Shown here piece by piece: positions 1 through 14,700 of a stretch of 64,000 bases of DNA. Position 1 is the first letter of the stretch. Each line of letters opens with the position of its first letter. A program made the position numbers and the translations under genes. Under the pieces are notes generated by a model. It did no database searches. It was not told the DNA's origin and saw only the letters and a list, made by a program, of their open reading frames with translations. This DNA is from Tubiluchus corallicola (Eukaryota; Priapulida; Priapulimorpha; Priapulimorphida; Tubiluchidae): assembly GCA_030141605.1 (NCBI GenBank), contig JAQGDQ010000159.1:186001-250000 (forward strand), read 5' to 3'.

Positions 1-463
1 CTCAGATCGAGGTGGTGGCATAGAACATCAGCACATAGACAAAGTTTTGCACTACCATTTTACCACAGCTGACCAAGAAACTTCACAAATGGATGACAAC
101 AACGGGCTTGGTAACTTCGTACAGGTTGTAAATCCAGGCCCTTCATCCGGGCCTATGTATGGGTAAGTTTGTTCTGCTGCTAATTTTCAGATGTCGCATG
201 TATTGGTTATTAAATAAGTGCTAACCAATAATATTGATTGATTAATTTCATAATAAAAAATTGCTTCCTGTAGATAAGTATAAGTTTCTATGGAACATTT
301 TCTCCAAATTTATTTCAGATTTGGATTTGGTTTGCCTACAGCAAGGGCATATGCTGAGTACCTAGGTGGTTCACTAAAAGTTATCTCAATGCAAGGAATT
401 GGAACCGATGTTTATCTACGTTTACGACACATAGATGGCAAACAAGAGAGTTTTAGAATATAG
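1..463 (+). CDS. BCKDK: Branched-chain alpha-ketoacid dehydrogenase kinase, C-terminal part (two last coding exons)
   Basis: Mitochondrial protein kinase of the GHKL/PDHK family; it phosphorylates and switches off the branched-chain ketoacid dehydrogenase complex. Coding exons are 1-162 (window starts inside it, frame from base 2) and 319-463 (TAG at 461-463), joined through GG|A across a GT-AG intron. The first exon opens with SDRGGGI, the G1 ATP-binding box. The junction gives GFGFGLP (G2 box), followed by the kinase-specific tail [15 protein letters not shown] and the end QESFRI. This tail matches BCKDK rather than PDK1-4. The N-terminal and middle parts lie left of the window. It is oriented tail-to-tail with the ZDHHC gene on the other strand. 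Family assignment is very secure; orthology is from memory of the vertebrate protein. Confidence 0.95.
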
Positions 464-2787
464 ACATGATTTGCTATGCTTATTTATACCAACTAGATGT
501 ATTATGTGTAACTTATCGTGAAGCTCTATATAAATTAAATTAAAAAGTGTAAAATCAATTTATTTTTTATGTTAAATGTAAACAAATTGTGCTATATGTA
601 TTTTGAATATTCTGTTTTTAGCATACTAGCAATGCACTTTTTGGGTAGACGTCTCATTTTCAGCAATCTCAGAATTTTCTGTTTAATATATTTATAGAGC
701 ATGCTATGTTCAAAATGAAGTTAGTTAAGCTTGCAATTGGAATTCAGATCTCCGATTCAGAAACTCAGAACTCCTTTACAGTTTTGGCAATAAAATGTGT
801 TAAAATCTTGTGAAATGCTTTTTTTGAGATTATTGTTTGAACAGTGTATCTCTACGTTATTTTTCCTGGCATTTTACATTGGTGCTGTCACTGCTGTGCT
901 GTTTCAGATGGGTGTTTATATTTGATTTTCAATTTTTGTTTTAAATGTGTACCCTATAAATATTGATGTGCTATTAACTGATTGGAAGGCAAATAAAAAA
1001 AATTATGTTTTGACTAGTCTTTCATCAACTGATGTGTTTAAAATTAGGCTAAGTAATGTTATTGTTAAATATTTTAATGTATGCCGATTGAATACGTACG
1101 CTTTTCTTGTGTGTGTAAATACTAAGTCACTGTGCAACATGAAATAATAATTTCGATTTGAATTGCAATGAAACTTCCTATCACCAGTTAAAACATTACC
1201 TGCATTCAGTATTTGGTTTGTGCTGGTTAGCTAATCAGTCCAACTTTTTCCGTGTTCAAGTCGAAATTTTGCACTGGATGCTGGCAGTTTTTGATAATCT
1301 TTCCTTTGTCTCTATTAAACTCACATTTTTAAATCATGCTGCACCCTTGTATCAACCAAAGAACTTTTGCATCTGTAAGCTTTTGCTTGTCTAGAGCTTA
1401 TTGTTGTTTTATTAGATTTGTTGTTCAAGATGTCTGCTGAGTTTTTAATTAGGTATGACCTATTACCTTTTGGTTTTGTTATCCATAATTTTAAGTTATG
1501 AACATTTCTATGATTTTCAAAGCTAGACTTGACTGTATTCAGTCATTTTCAGTTTAAATCTGAAATTACTGACAACAAGTATTTTCAATACCAAAAATGC
1601 TTTCAAGCAACTTCGTAATATTGAAATGATACTCTTTGATATTTTGTAGTTTAGCTACAATGAATTAAAAAAATTGATTTATCTTTTTTAGTGGTAAAAA
1701 ATTGTCGATGAGTCAAAAGCTGACTCATACAATGAATTAACCGAAGTTCGGTAATGTCATTTTAAATAGAGAATAAAATGTTTTGTTTTTGATAACTATT
1801 TTTCGGGCAATTCTGTAAGAGATAGGAAATTTCTGTCGGTAAGAGATCAGCTGTCTACAACCAAAAGTATTTGTGTAAAGTTTTATAGAGCTTTCTCAAA
1901 TACTTCACAGCATCATAGCTCAAGAATTTGATATTTAACACTGATTTATTTTAACACATTATTACTGTACATCACATATTTACATGGCAAAAAATAAAAT
2001 TTCTGTTAACATGACTGTAGTACTACAGAAGCAACAACATAACAATCTATAAGTAAAATGCATTTTTTTTGTGATTACTCCATTAAGGATGAGCTTTAGG
2101 AGTGTAAATTTGATTACAGTAATATAATGCTTATCTTTAAAGTTCTTTAAAACTTTTGACACACGTTGTAATACCTTGGATAGTTTGAACGTTGAAGAAA
2201 CATGTAGCATATTGGACAGTTAACAAAAAATTCAGTCATAAAACTTGGAGAAGTAACTAGATAAAACAAAAAAATACCTAACACAAGTTCCAATAAAAGT
2301 TCTTATTAAAATGTACCTTAAAGTTTTTGGCAGTCCAGTTTAACATTATAAAATTATTTTGAAAAACTGGTAAATCAGCGCCAGCTTTTAAAGAAATCAC
2401 AAGTGTCAGATTTTTGACGAAATTACCCTATATATGTCTTGTAAAATAATTAAAATTAGGATAGAATATTTCTAGACTTGCACAAGTTGAACAGATTAGC
2501 AGCAAAATGATATTATAAAAATAAAAGTTTGATTCTAAACTAATAAGCAATAATTCTGTTTGCTCACATCTGTAAATACTTTGCTTAAATATTTAGTAAA
2601 ATAAGTTATTAACTTGTATAACCATTAAAATTTTTTGAAGATTGCTTTTTAGTCTTAAGCTTAAAATGTAAACTCTACTATCTCCGCACAAGTATCGCAA
2701 CTCGATAAATCAAACTACAAAAATAAATTAATTTCCACAAAGTATTGCAGCAGGCCACTGATTCTAGTAAAGAAGAAAATTTAGTGT
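464..2787. other. Convergent 3' region between BCKDK and the ZDHHC gene; no coding exon seen
   Basis: AT-rich sequence holding the 3' untranslated regions of two convergent genes. Candidate poly(A) signals for BCKDK are AATAAA at 789-794 and 1772-1777. A minus-strand AATAAA (TTTATT at 1945-1950) could end the ZDHHC transcript. Short ATG-initiated frames here lack splice context and residue patterns of real proteins. Nothing else was recognised. Confidence 0.6.
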
Positions 2788-5700
2788 CTACACGGATATT
2801 TCATATGTGATGTCATCCCTCGATTCACATGGCATTGTCCGAGAGAATCCCGACAGTATTGACTTTGGGATTTGCTCACTTTTATTTTCTCTGATATCAC
2901 TCACTGCCATTGCTTTTACAAACGATAGTGGTCTCTGATGGTGTAACTTTAACACTGGTCTCAACTCATTGCAGGGACTACGAACCTTCTCGTCACTAGA
3001 GCTGTCTGACGCATCAGCATAATTAATTTCAAGTTTATTGTTCACAGCATCTTTGTATGATTCCGTTCTTTGTGGAGTAGAATCGACACAACCTGAATTA
3101 CGATTAATTACTGACACCGGTTTATGAGCACGAGTTAGGCTAGCACCCGTTACGCGTATCGGACGGATACCATACGTAGGGTTTGATTTGTATCCACCGT
3201 TTTCGGTAATGACCCGATTGGCTTGTAGCGACCGTGTAGATTCAGAACTTACTTCATAAGCATCACCATGAATCATGTCTAGTGGCTGACTGGCTGATAC
3301 GTGATTCAAGTTTGAAAGTTCAAGTGGAGATTTACGGAGACTGCCATGGGAGGAAGACAAAGTTTTATTCACATCTGGCGTGCTAGGCGGGGTAAATCGG
3401 GGATCAATCTGACCCAACATTTCACTAGTTACCTAAAAACACAAACCAGTTTATTATAAAACATAGAAAGAGTTAAAAATAAAAAATGAAATATTGTCAC
3501 ACACATAGAAATACTTCAGCATAGATGCAGATATATATACTAAGTTATCGGCATAAACTAAAAATAAAACGTTGTCATTTTTGAATGTTGGCAATCTGAA
3601 GACATACATATACACAGACACACAACAAAGACCAAGTTAATCGTTTTTACTGACAAATATCAATATATAAATATGAAGATTTTGTTTTCTTCATAGTTGC
3701 TCTTTAATACAACAGTCACAAAAAGTTTCATATTCAAACCTACAAAGTCAACCATGCAAATTTAACAAGGTTTTTCAACAGTTTGGAGTTTATAGGCCCA
3801 ATCAACTGAAATATCAAACCACGTTTGAAATGACTTGAGCAAAATCAGGTATGATTTTATAATTTACGAAATATAGGCAACAAAATAAAATCTGATTTTT
3901 TAATGAAACATTATGTATCATTATGATCTTTAAACATAATCTGTATTTTTTAAGGTAAAAAAGCCACTCCATCAAACTTCAGGTTCTATACTATAAAACT
4001 TCCTTGTCCTTTTTGTATTAGAATTTTTATATCACAGCAAACAAATAAAAAACAAAATATTTTATTTATCTTAGAATTTTCTTTTTTCAGTTTTAATAGT
4101 AGTTAGTTTTGCAAAAATGTTTCGGTTCAGTTTCGTTTCGGTATCGGCTTCCTGTGTTTCACAAAGTTCGATTTCGGTTTCTGATTGTAAATTCAGTTTC
4201 GGTAACATGTCCGACTCTGATCAGTCAGCTCAAAAGATAACTAATTTTTGTTTCCTACATCTTTCAATTAGATAACAAGTAGAAGTTATTAGCACAGTTA
4301 ACGATAACATGCATAATTACCTCAATATGGAACCTTACCTGTGGTTTTCCTCGTATGTTTGATAGAGGTCTACTTCGAGATGGAACATGATTGGCTACTG
4401 CGCTACTCGGGCTCGATAGAAATATTACTGCATCCTGTTAAATGAATATGCATCATTTTATTTAAACCACAATATGAATTAAACACAGCACATATGAGAT
4501 CTGAAGCTATATGAAAAACAAAAGAAAACAAATTTTTCAGTTGAAAATTACTGAATAATCTCTGGTGTGCAGTTGGTGATGTGAGACACTTGTGAGGGAG
4601 ACAGCTCTCTGAGAATTTTTAGAAAAAGTAACAAGAGAATCATTGGATAATCTGATCTCCTATACAAAATTGTTTCACTTTAAAAATGCTTGTATTTTGA
4701 CTTTAACGGTAAATCTTAAAATTCTATCATGGTTAACCAACCATGACTTGTTGCACCTTTACAGTTGTATTTTAAACCTGTGAATAAATCAATTGTAAAA
4801 GTTTTTCATTAAAATTAAAACTGGTTATGTCAACAGATATATTATAAAGGAATACCAATTTGTGTCAAAGACGAAAGCATTTAAATTTTCCAGTATGCCT
4901 TAGCTCCAGTAGGAAATTGTAGTAAGCATTGCCAAATATTGGTGTGTGCAAAGGAGTAAATGAGAAGTGTTAAAGTATTTTATTAGACAATCTGGAATGA
5001 GTTATAGGGTTAAATCAGATATAAACTGAGACAATTTAAAGTTTATTTTGTACCCAAAAACTTTGGAATTTTTGCCCCATGATCAATTACGAGTCACCAC
5101 ACTTTTTCGCAAATAGAAGAGACCAACTGTTCAGAGAATACCGATTCTTTTACCTCAGATTTTGGTGTCGCAGGGAGAGAGTTGCTTAGAACTGTTTCAG
5201 ATGCAATGTCAAACAGATTCGTATAAGAACCTGGAATTCTGTTTGGTTTTGCATTTGTACTGGACTCTTTAGATTCAATGCTGCTTCTGCATTCTGTTTC
5301 TGAAGCCTGTAAGGTTCATTAAAACAGATTAATTAAACAGAAAAAATGTGATTTACAAAAAATGACAGATAATGAATGTTTGATGTGTCATTTCACTAAC
5401 AATTGTCGATTGCAGTATAAATGGTTAAAGTTAACGCTAAATGTAGTAACAATTTAGCTTCATATTTTACTGTAGTCTTTACCGTCCTCACTACCATCAT
5501 CATCACCACCATTTCATTACCTCTAAATCTACCCCCAGATCACGAATAACACATCTATGACAAAACATGTCCTGGGGCACATTCTGATATTCAAAGTTCA
5601 CGAACAAGATGGAATTTGCACTTACCTGACAAAAAATAATAAATCAATTTATAGTTGAATAATCATGGTGTGCATTTAGCTGCAATGCTAAGCAATATTG

Positions 5701-8700
5701 TGGTTGGATACTAAATGGATGGATTGAGAGGTTATATACATATTTGTAGTTTAATCGTGCTTCGAAAATTGCATATAAGCTTGTGTAGCTTAGAGTTCTT
5801 ATGGATTTTTGATCTGAAAAACTCGAGACTTGTGTCTAAAGACTTGGGCCTTGACTTGAGACTTGGTGCTACTGATTTGGGACTTGATTCGACATGCTGA
5901 CATCTTTGCTGAGATCATTCTTGATGATGAGCTGGGTTTTGGCTAAAATGTTAAGAAAAATCAGCAAAAAGCACAAAATAACGAATGGTTCATTAATGGT
6001 AATGCAAAATAACATTGAAAAGGCATAAAATTTCTGATAATGTCTTTACCTGTACAGAATAAAATTTGCTTGCTTGACAGCGGGAAGACAAGGATTTGAT
6101 TGCACCATTTCGTTGATCGGTGACAGCAACTTTTACATCGTTGGCGTCAGTACTGGCATTTTGTGTACTAGATGATGATAATGTTAGTACCTTGCTTTTG
6201 TCATAGTACTTTGTGTATCTGAATAACAACAAATTAAATTTGTTCATTTTGCCCGGTTACACAATAATAATTGAAATTCTTGAAATGAATGAGCTCAGAT
6301 GCTCAAATGCAACAGTGATACTTATTCATATTTCTGGCATGATCAATTACAGTTTTAAGTGCAAAATTGAAATTTCAAATGAATTACAAGCTTTTCTGAT
6401 TATAGAATTCATACAATTCATGTTTTTCTACAACAGCCAGCCCAGAAGGAAAGATGATTTTGAGGAAGTGTATAATGTTAGATTTTTGCTATAGCACAAG
6501 CTATTACATGCGCAATAGTTATCATAGTACAAATTAGGAGCAAAGAAAAACACATTCAATACACTATGCTAAGAACATCGGTAATACCAGTACATACCTT
6601 GGTATAGTAGGACCACACAAGATTAAGGCACAGTTCTGTCGGCACCCAAGTGAGAAAGGGTTATAGCCGCCAATAAACTTTCCCGTAACCTATCAATATT
6701 AAAAGTATTGGTCTTACTTGACAGGCAGGAAGAATCAATGACAGTGTTTTGTTTATAGCTGGCTCAAGGTATTACGCTTCCCTAGGCAAAAAGTCAGCTA
6801 GAGGCTTAAGGAAACACCATTAAGTTCCACCTGTATATCATTTTGAGGTAATTACCTGGTGTTGAAATTGTTCCATAATTTTAGGCTCCTAATTAAATAG
6901 TTGTGTTTTGAAGGTTTTAAGATATTTGACAATGCAACAAACTCTACATAATTCTTTTTAAATATGCATGTTAAAAATTCTCTCTTTAGCAATCTATATC
7001 ATTTTTTTCCAAAACGTTTCTGACCACGCAGTATGCTTCGCGTGAGCCATGGTATTGCTTTGTTGTTAACCGTAAGCTTTAGTACTTTATCTGTTTGTAA
7101 ACTAGTAAATGTAAATATCATTATATGATGAAAAATTTAAGTCACATTTTCATTGTACTCCAGACTTGATTTGGCTTGATGAAAGTGGCTAAACACTTCA
7201 ATAAGGTCTGATAAACTGTTCAGTAGGTTCAATAAATTCTGAACTAACTATTTTAAATATATAAAAATTACACACAGTTACTAGTTTTTATCAAATGTAG
7301 GTACATTAACTCCTTTCTGATGGGTATATACATTTACCTGTCAAATGTGATGGGTAGAAGCAATCTCTTATTAACTAATGAGCATGCAGGTAGATTACAT
7401 AACAACAAAAAAGTTCAGTTGCATTCTTTGTTTTTCCTCTTTGAAGAAGTTTTAATGGATAAAAATTTTGCTTTGTGCCTGTACAGCATCTCAGCGTAGC
7501 TGTTGATCTGCTCGGAGCTCATTAGCACAGGCTATTATTATTAGGCCAAGATAATCTTTATTGTCATCTGAGTGCATGTTCACAGAAGTAAAACAGCAAG
7601 GGTCGACAGAGAGCAGCACTAAACACACTAGAATGTTGTCATGCTTTTGAATGTACAGTACGAAGAGTGAAAAAATATTAACAGCAAATTTGTGTTTTTA
7701 AAAAAATTGACTAATGGTAATCTCAGTACCTTTTACTTGCTAATAATGCTGTATATGCACTACCAAACTTTTGCCTATGAAAAACTTGTTGCAGGTAAAC
7801 AAATTCATAAAAAAATTTATGGATGCACACTACTTTACTATATGTTTGCAGCTATATGTTCGTAGAGAGAAGTTGCGCAACAAGTTGTATCTAAACGTGC
7901 CATTAGTCAAATGTATAATTTTTTTGCATGGTTTGGATACTTTTTGCAAACTTGGTGCAGAACTGAATGTCTATGGATTTTATGTTGAACAGTTGTAGAT
8001 ATAAGCTATCACTAGAAAGCTAGAAGATTTTGAAATCAAAACTCTGACAAATTTTTGCAAACTTTTTGAATTATCTTGCTAATTATTCCATTGAATAAGA
8101 AATCTAAACATGAAATTTAGAGTGCTTGAAAAATTTAATTCTCTTTCAGAAAAAATGCACTAGTTATCTCATACTGTTAGGCCGTTATAGGTAGCTTTAT
8201 TCGACTATGACATAATCACCTAAATATTAATAGCAGTGAAGAAGTTAATACAATATTTCTACGTGAATAAACAATGCTGTACTCAATTTTCCCATGCCAA
8301 ATAACATGTAAAGTTGGCACATTTGTGTGCCTAGTCCTTGTAAAATGAAGTTTATTAAATAGCACTATATAAAACAAAAATATAAATTATTACCTGCTCA
8401 TTTGTAGTTCTACCTCTTGCAACGAGAACAACATGAAATCCAGTTAAACCTAAAACTGGAATAAACAGTAGTAGATCTACAACAATAATAGCTAAGCTGA
8501 ATTGCTGTTAAGAATGATAAACACAAGCTGAAGCTATCATAATATTATAAACAAGCCTAAATGCCAGCTACCTTATACAAACATTGTCTTCCATCACAAA
8601 AGCATAATACAATGTTGTTATGTTAAAAAAGACCAAAAAACACCACCACACCAGCAAGGTCACCTGCTGAAAACGCATGTGCTCAAAAAAACTAAAATGT

Positions 8701-11700
8701 TTTTAAAATTAATGCGACTGAGCATAGTGTTTTTCATAAATGAACTTTACATGGGAAATTTTAAGGAGGCAGTTCGTGTAATAATGAGTTCATTTTAGGT
8801 CCTGTGACAATTACTCAAAATTGCAGTAGGCTAGTACCGCAGGGTACTGGATTCTGACTTCAACGAAATAGAAAAAAGAAATATGATTTTTTATTAAATA
8901 ACAGCACGGCACTATGTGATCAACAAGCACACTTAAGAAAGCATCTCTAAAATAAGATGGCCCTATTTTTTTCCATTTTGCACAATTATTAGTAATAACA
9001 TTTAGTTATAAATAGTTGATAAATAGTACTTTTATTTGTTACTAATATATTAATAACAAATAAAAACAATTGTACAATACAATGTAAATGACTATTAATG
9101 TAATAGTTTGAATTATAGTAGTGGTATGTAATAGTTAAAATTATTGTAGTGAAAAGGATACGTGATGATGGTACGAGGCTGCAAAAAAAACTTGTTGACA
9201 CTGATTTTGCCATGAAAGATGTACCACAAGCAACATCCTAATATAACCAGCATGTGAATAGTTAGTGAAATGAGAAATATGAAGAAATGGCGATAGTTTC
9301 TTCGTCCAATACAGTTGTTGACCCATGGACAATGATGATCAAATGTCTGTAAAAAAGGAACATGGTTTATATGACTGTACATACAAAAATTACCTGTAAA
9401 TGCTTGCAGTTGTCATAATTTCATCCTAGACATTTCTATTTACAGGGAAGCCTTTAAAAATCATTTTCCGTCAGACATCTTAACTGCAGAATTTCATAAA
9501 AAAAATAAAAAAAGACTTTGCTAGCTTCAAGAAGAAACTGAGCAAACATGGCACAGATACAAGTATACTGGTTTTCTGGATTTTTATCTCTATTTTGTCT
9601 TTCTGATTGTAGCTACTTACTTTGAGTGGCCAAAGTTTGAAGCCATCTGCATTTCAGCTTGTACTATGAAATATAGACTTTTAAAAGCTATTAAATTATA
9701 ATGCAAACTTTGCATTGAAAGTTGATAGATGAGACGAAAGCCAAAAATCTATTAGAAAAAAGCCAAACGAAACACAGAAACTGCTATCAATACAGGCAAA
9801 ATTTTGAAAGTGTAAATTGACCATTGTTTGGGGTGAGCATCGAATGTTCGAATTTGATTTCTCATGAGCTCTTCTAGTTCGAATTCGATTCAAACCTAAA
9901 ATTGTAAATTTGAATAATTCAGCACTTCAACTATATGCATGTTTTATCAATAAAACATTTGATGCAATCTCGACAATTTAGCTGTGATTGTGCAAAAGTT
10001 TTAAACAGATTGTTAATGTTTTTACTGCAGAACGAAATCAAATAATATGCATGATTTTTGTGAGGCCTTTTTATTAATGATTTCACTGAATTCAAATTCG
10101 ATTCGAAATCTCGAAATTCGGTTTGATTATTAGAGTTTGAAAGTCGCAAATTCGATTCAATTCGAATTCGCTTTCTGACAGAGAATCCTCACAAGTACCC
10201 TTTGTGCAGCTTGAGCCACAGTCACCGTTTTCTTTTTTTAACAAGCTAACGGAAGTATTTCCAGAGAACTTCACAATTTTACATTCGCTGTGAAATTCCC
10301 ATAAAGAATTATGTAACAGCGCAATTCTTGGATATTTGAGTCTTCAAATTGCTTACATCAATCATTTTGAGTCTTCAAATTGCTTACATCAATCACATTA
10401 TATTCAAGAATTTTGCTAACAACACAATTTATTATTTTTGGTTTAATTTTAGTTCATTAACTTAATGGTAAAAATACAACAAAACCTCAATTCTTTCTAT
10501 GAAAACCTTACTCTATGACAAACTTTTATTGCTAAAATTATGTTTGCACGCTTTTAGATAATGTAAATGTGCACACCTCTATACAATTATCACAGACACT
10601 GCAATGTGAGCAGCGGGGTGGTCGGTAAAACTGACATGTTGTGCACCACTTGCGACGTACAGTTATACCCCTTATTTCCACATTCTTGTAGAGTGGTGAG
10701 CGGAAATCATCATCCTTTTCTTCATCCACAGCTGAAGATAAAGCAATGACATTGTAGAATATGAAGTATGTATAATTATAATTTTTAGTATAATCTATAC
10801 CTTGCTTTAACAATGACAGCATTTTAGTATGGCATTGAAAATTTAATAAACTGTTCATATTGCTGAACGTAGTAATAGATATAAATACTGGATACACTGC
10901 AATCAGTGTGTCCAATTTATGCTGTTATTAGGTCATTATAGCCATGTCAACATAATTTACTTTCCAAGCTTACGTAGTCCATTTTGCTGACTTGCTTAAT
11001 GAAATACGTATCAGAGTATTTAAGAAAAAACATATTATTGAGTAAAATAGTGTTGATTAATGCTATTACTGTTGCATATCACTTTTTAGGCTGTTATAAA
11101 GCTATGTTTGTTTTACAATTGGCTGTTTTATATGCATTTAGTTGGTGGATCTTTTTAGAGTTATACTCTAAAGTCAAAATTTCAACATGATTAAAAAGGC
11201 AGTGTTACACTTACTCTAAAGGTAGCATTTTCTGTTACCATTGTGCTAAACAAACACTAAGATACCAGCAGTAGTTGATATACCACAGTTTATAAATAAC
11301 CTAAATGGAATTTTAAATTACATAAATGATAACGATATTTGTTAACAAAGTCACCATTATAAATTTATATTAATAGTTTACCACGTGGTATGACTCCCGG
11401 GTCCATAAATGTTGCTAAAGCAAAATTGATTATCACAAATGTATTCAGAATTCCATGACAGATGAGCAAGATGTAGCTGAACTGTTGAGCTAGATACCAT
11501 CCCCTGAAAAATATATAAAATTTTGTATTAAATACAATTATTCTTCACGATCTGTATAATATATCTACTAACAACATGAGTTCAAACATCTAGCAATGGC
11601 TTCACAAACAGTCTAATATGATATGCTGTAATGTCAATTTTTCAAGAACCTAATGACCATTTTCTAACAAAAACTATAAAAGCTACATCAATTATTATCA

Positions 11701-14700
11701 AATGTCAAACTTTAGAAACTACATTCAGAAGTTTAAATAATTTTTAAATTTGTCATTTGGAATATCAGCTTAGTGCAGTATTATTTCTATATTAATTAGT
11801 ATGAAAACAGTTGGCAGTCAGAAGCAAGTAAAGTTTTGCATCACATTCAGTAAGCACACATTTATCCTGCATAAACATCCGAGAAGCATGTTGCTAACTT
11901 ACTAATCCAATGTCAAAATTCCTTGATATAATGTAAACAGCCAAGTATACATGAAACACCCTGCATGTACTGTACAGTTTACATGTTTTGATTTTGAAGT
12001 TTTCATGACACGTACATCTTCAGCTTCAGCAGCTGCATGAACACACATTTCAAGTACAACAGTAACAGTTTGCTTATTCTAATATTACAGGGGCCTAGAG
12101 CACTTAACTAAGAAATAACATTCCATAAATTGCTAAGTAATATAATTTCTTTATAATTACTAAGTTATATAATATAATATAATATAATATAATATAATAT
12201 AATATAATATAATATAATATAATATAATATAATATAATATAATATAATATAATATAATATAATATAATATAATATAATATAATATAATATAATATAATAT
12301 AATATAATATAATATAATATAATATAATATAATATAATATAATATAATATAATATAATATAATATAATATAATATAATATAATATAATATAATATAACTT
12401 CCTAGACCAAAAATCTAGAAACTCCCTTTTTGAGTAAATAGACATTGCTTATAACTCAAATTGAAGCACATAATAATACAAATGTAGATGTAAATGTAGT
12501 TGCTTAATAAATATGCCCAAGACCTTGGAAGGGTTCATCGACCTTATAACACAGCTAATATTTCTCTATTAAACTACAAAAGAAAATAAGCTCAAAATTT
12601 TTAAATGGCATACGAAATGAGAGACAGCTATTTTCATTTTTTCAATTCTAAAATTGAGGGTTAACCTATTAGTTGCCAGTTGCGCCATTGTTTAATCTAT
12701 TATTGCCAATGCTTAATATTGAACTTTTTGCTCATTTTTGGATATAAATGTTTAACTGATCAGATTATAGCAAAAAACATGTTGTGCACATTCAAGGTCA
12801 AAATCTTGACATATGACTACTCAAAAGTAACAATGCTGCCATTTACTCACAAATGATACCCACAAATCATAATTCAGTGAAGAAGTTACTCTATTAGGGT
12901 TATTTCTGAGAGATACTGAATAATAGCAATAATAATTGTTTTATTAGAATCACAAAATTCTTACTAGCTAGCTAGATAGAGAATATTTTATATGCCGCAC
13001 AAAATTATTAGCCTTACCACTCCACAATTTCTGGTCATGTAAATGAAGTTATGCATCAAGTCCACTAAACTTAATCTGGCAGACATTTGTTTGACCAACA
13101 TTTCACTATCCAAAAATTATTATCTAGTTCTTAATCTAAATCAGAATTCAACATGTCTTCGATAATGCCTAACTGTACAACTGCCGCCATTGCAAAAACA
13201 TCAGCAAAACCGCACTGTGTCAAGAAAATACGAAGCAAAGACATGCTTACAAACTAATGCTTAAATTTCCATATTTTCCCATAGCAACCAAGTTCTTTAT
13301 GTCACTAGGTGTGCAGTAAAATAATATCATGCTGCATGCACTATGACTCGTCATGCATTATTTTACATGTAATAACTAATTATGTGCATTGGCCATTGGT
13401 AACTGTTCTGACATACAATGTGTTAATAAGCTTGCTAATTTTTTCCAAATAGTAACTTTTCTTTTTATCCTTTACGGCTTGCTGAAGGTTGAGCATAGAC
13501 ATGACTAAAAAAATCATCTAATCTTGATTACTAATATTTTTTTCATGGAACTTTGAATAAAATTTTTAAAATAGAAAATACCTATATTGGAGCGGTGTAA
13601 AGGTTATTCTAAATTCAAAATAATAGGCATAGTTGTACCCATCAAAAGGCAAGCACTGTTTAGCACGACACATCTATGTACATGAACATAAAATTAGCCC
13701 TCTATTTGGAGGGAGAACTTTAAAAAAGTTTAGCTCTTGATGTCTAAAAATTAATGTATAGTTTAAGAGAAAGAGAGAGAAAATGGCAATGATCTCAACT
13801 CATTTTTGCTACACTTACAAACATACACTAAGCGGAGAATATGAGACTTATGTTTCAGTTATAATAATCAAATTTTTGAAAATCTGACCCCATAAAACTT
13901 TCATTTTATATCCCATTTTATTATTTATTACATTAATATTTTTCCCTTGTATTTGAATGGCCCTAGTGGCTCTTATGGTGAATTCAGCAAAATTTGCTAC
14001 GAGTTGCTCCCTGACACTAAGTGCGAGCTAAAACTCCGTTCTCTATTCACTGCGAGAGTATCAAAAGTACCTTGCCAAGGCACTCACACTAAGCAGTAAC
14101 TCACTTGAAATGAACTTGCAGCAACTGTCGGAGAATTTGCAATAACTTGTCGACAATCACTTGCAAAAGCAGTTCACACTTTCTAGTTTGCTGTCAGAGA
14201 CAAACTCGCTAGTTTCGATAGTTCAAATGTGCAATTAGCAAGTAACTGCCTGAGTTGCCGATCCTACTGATGTGAAAACGTACCTGTTTTCAAAATGAGT
14301 AATAATGTCTAAGATGTGCTACATGTGAATTTGGTAACTGCATGGCCTGTGAGGATTTAAAGTGAGCAGCACCTTGCACTAAGCAGTCGCTTAAGTTCCC
14401 TTAAGCATTAGCTTTTAAAATGACATGTAATTAAAAAATTATCTGTAACAAATTATTAGACTTTAGATTCTCAACAGGCACCTAAGCATGTGTAAAATTA
14501 GAGTTCATTTGCTTTCGCTCGTACAAAGTCAAATTATTAACAACATATTGTTAGCACAGTACATTAAATGATGTGCAAATTTGTCACTATAACAACACAA
14601 TATCATAAATTAGAGTTAAATAAGCAGGTAAACATATATAAGCATGTGGAATGTAAGATGCATGATAAGTTAATGTGTCTGTCAATGTTATCATGTTTCC

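Noticed and set aside
4110-4215. TTCGGTTTCGG-rich patch
   Set aside because: Resembles ends of hAT-type miniature elements, but no partner end or target duplication was found.
4550-4640. Open minus-strand piece between ZDHHC tail exons
   Set aside because: No usable GT donor at its end, and exons 5306-5154 and 4434-4339 already join in phase.
8572-8669. Longer alternative to the microexon, a 98-nt open hydrophobic stretch after acceptor GCGTTTTCAG
   Set aside because: Its phase fits neither the preceding DHHC exon nor the following TM3 exon.
11930-11985. Possible extra ZDHHC exon encoding a hydrophobic stretch
   Set aside because: Exon 15158-15079 joins 11503 directly in phase and matches the family spacing of TM1 to TM2; inserting this piece breaks the frame or adds a stop.
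12104-12445. 113-codon minus-strand frame of ILYYI repeats
   Set aside because: Produced entirely by the pentanucleotide microsatellite.
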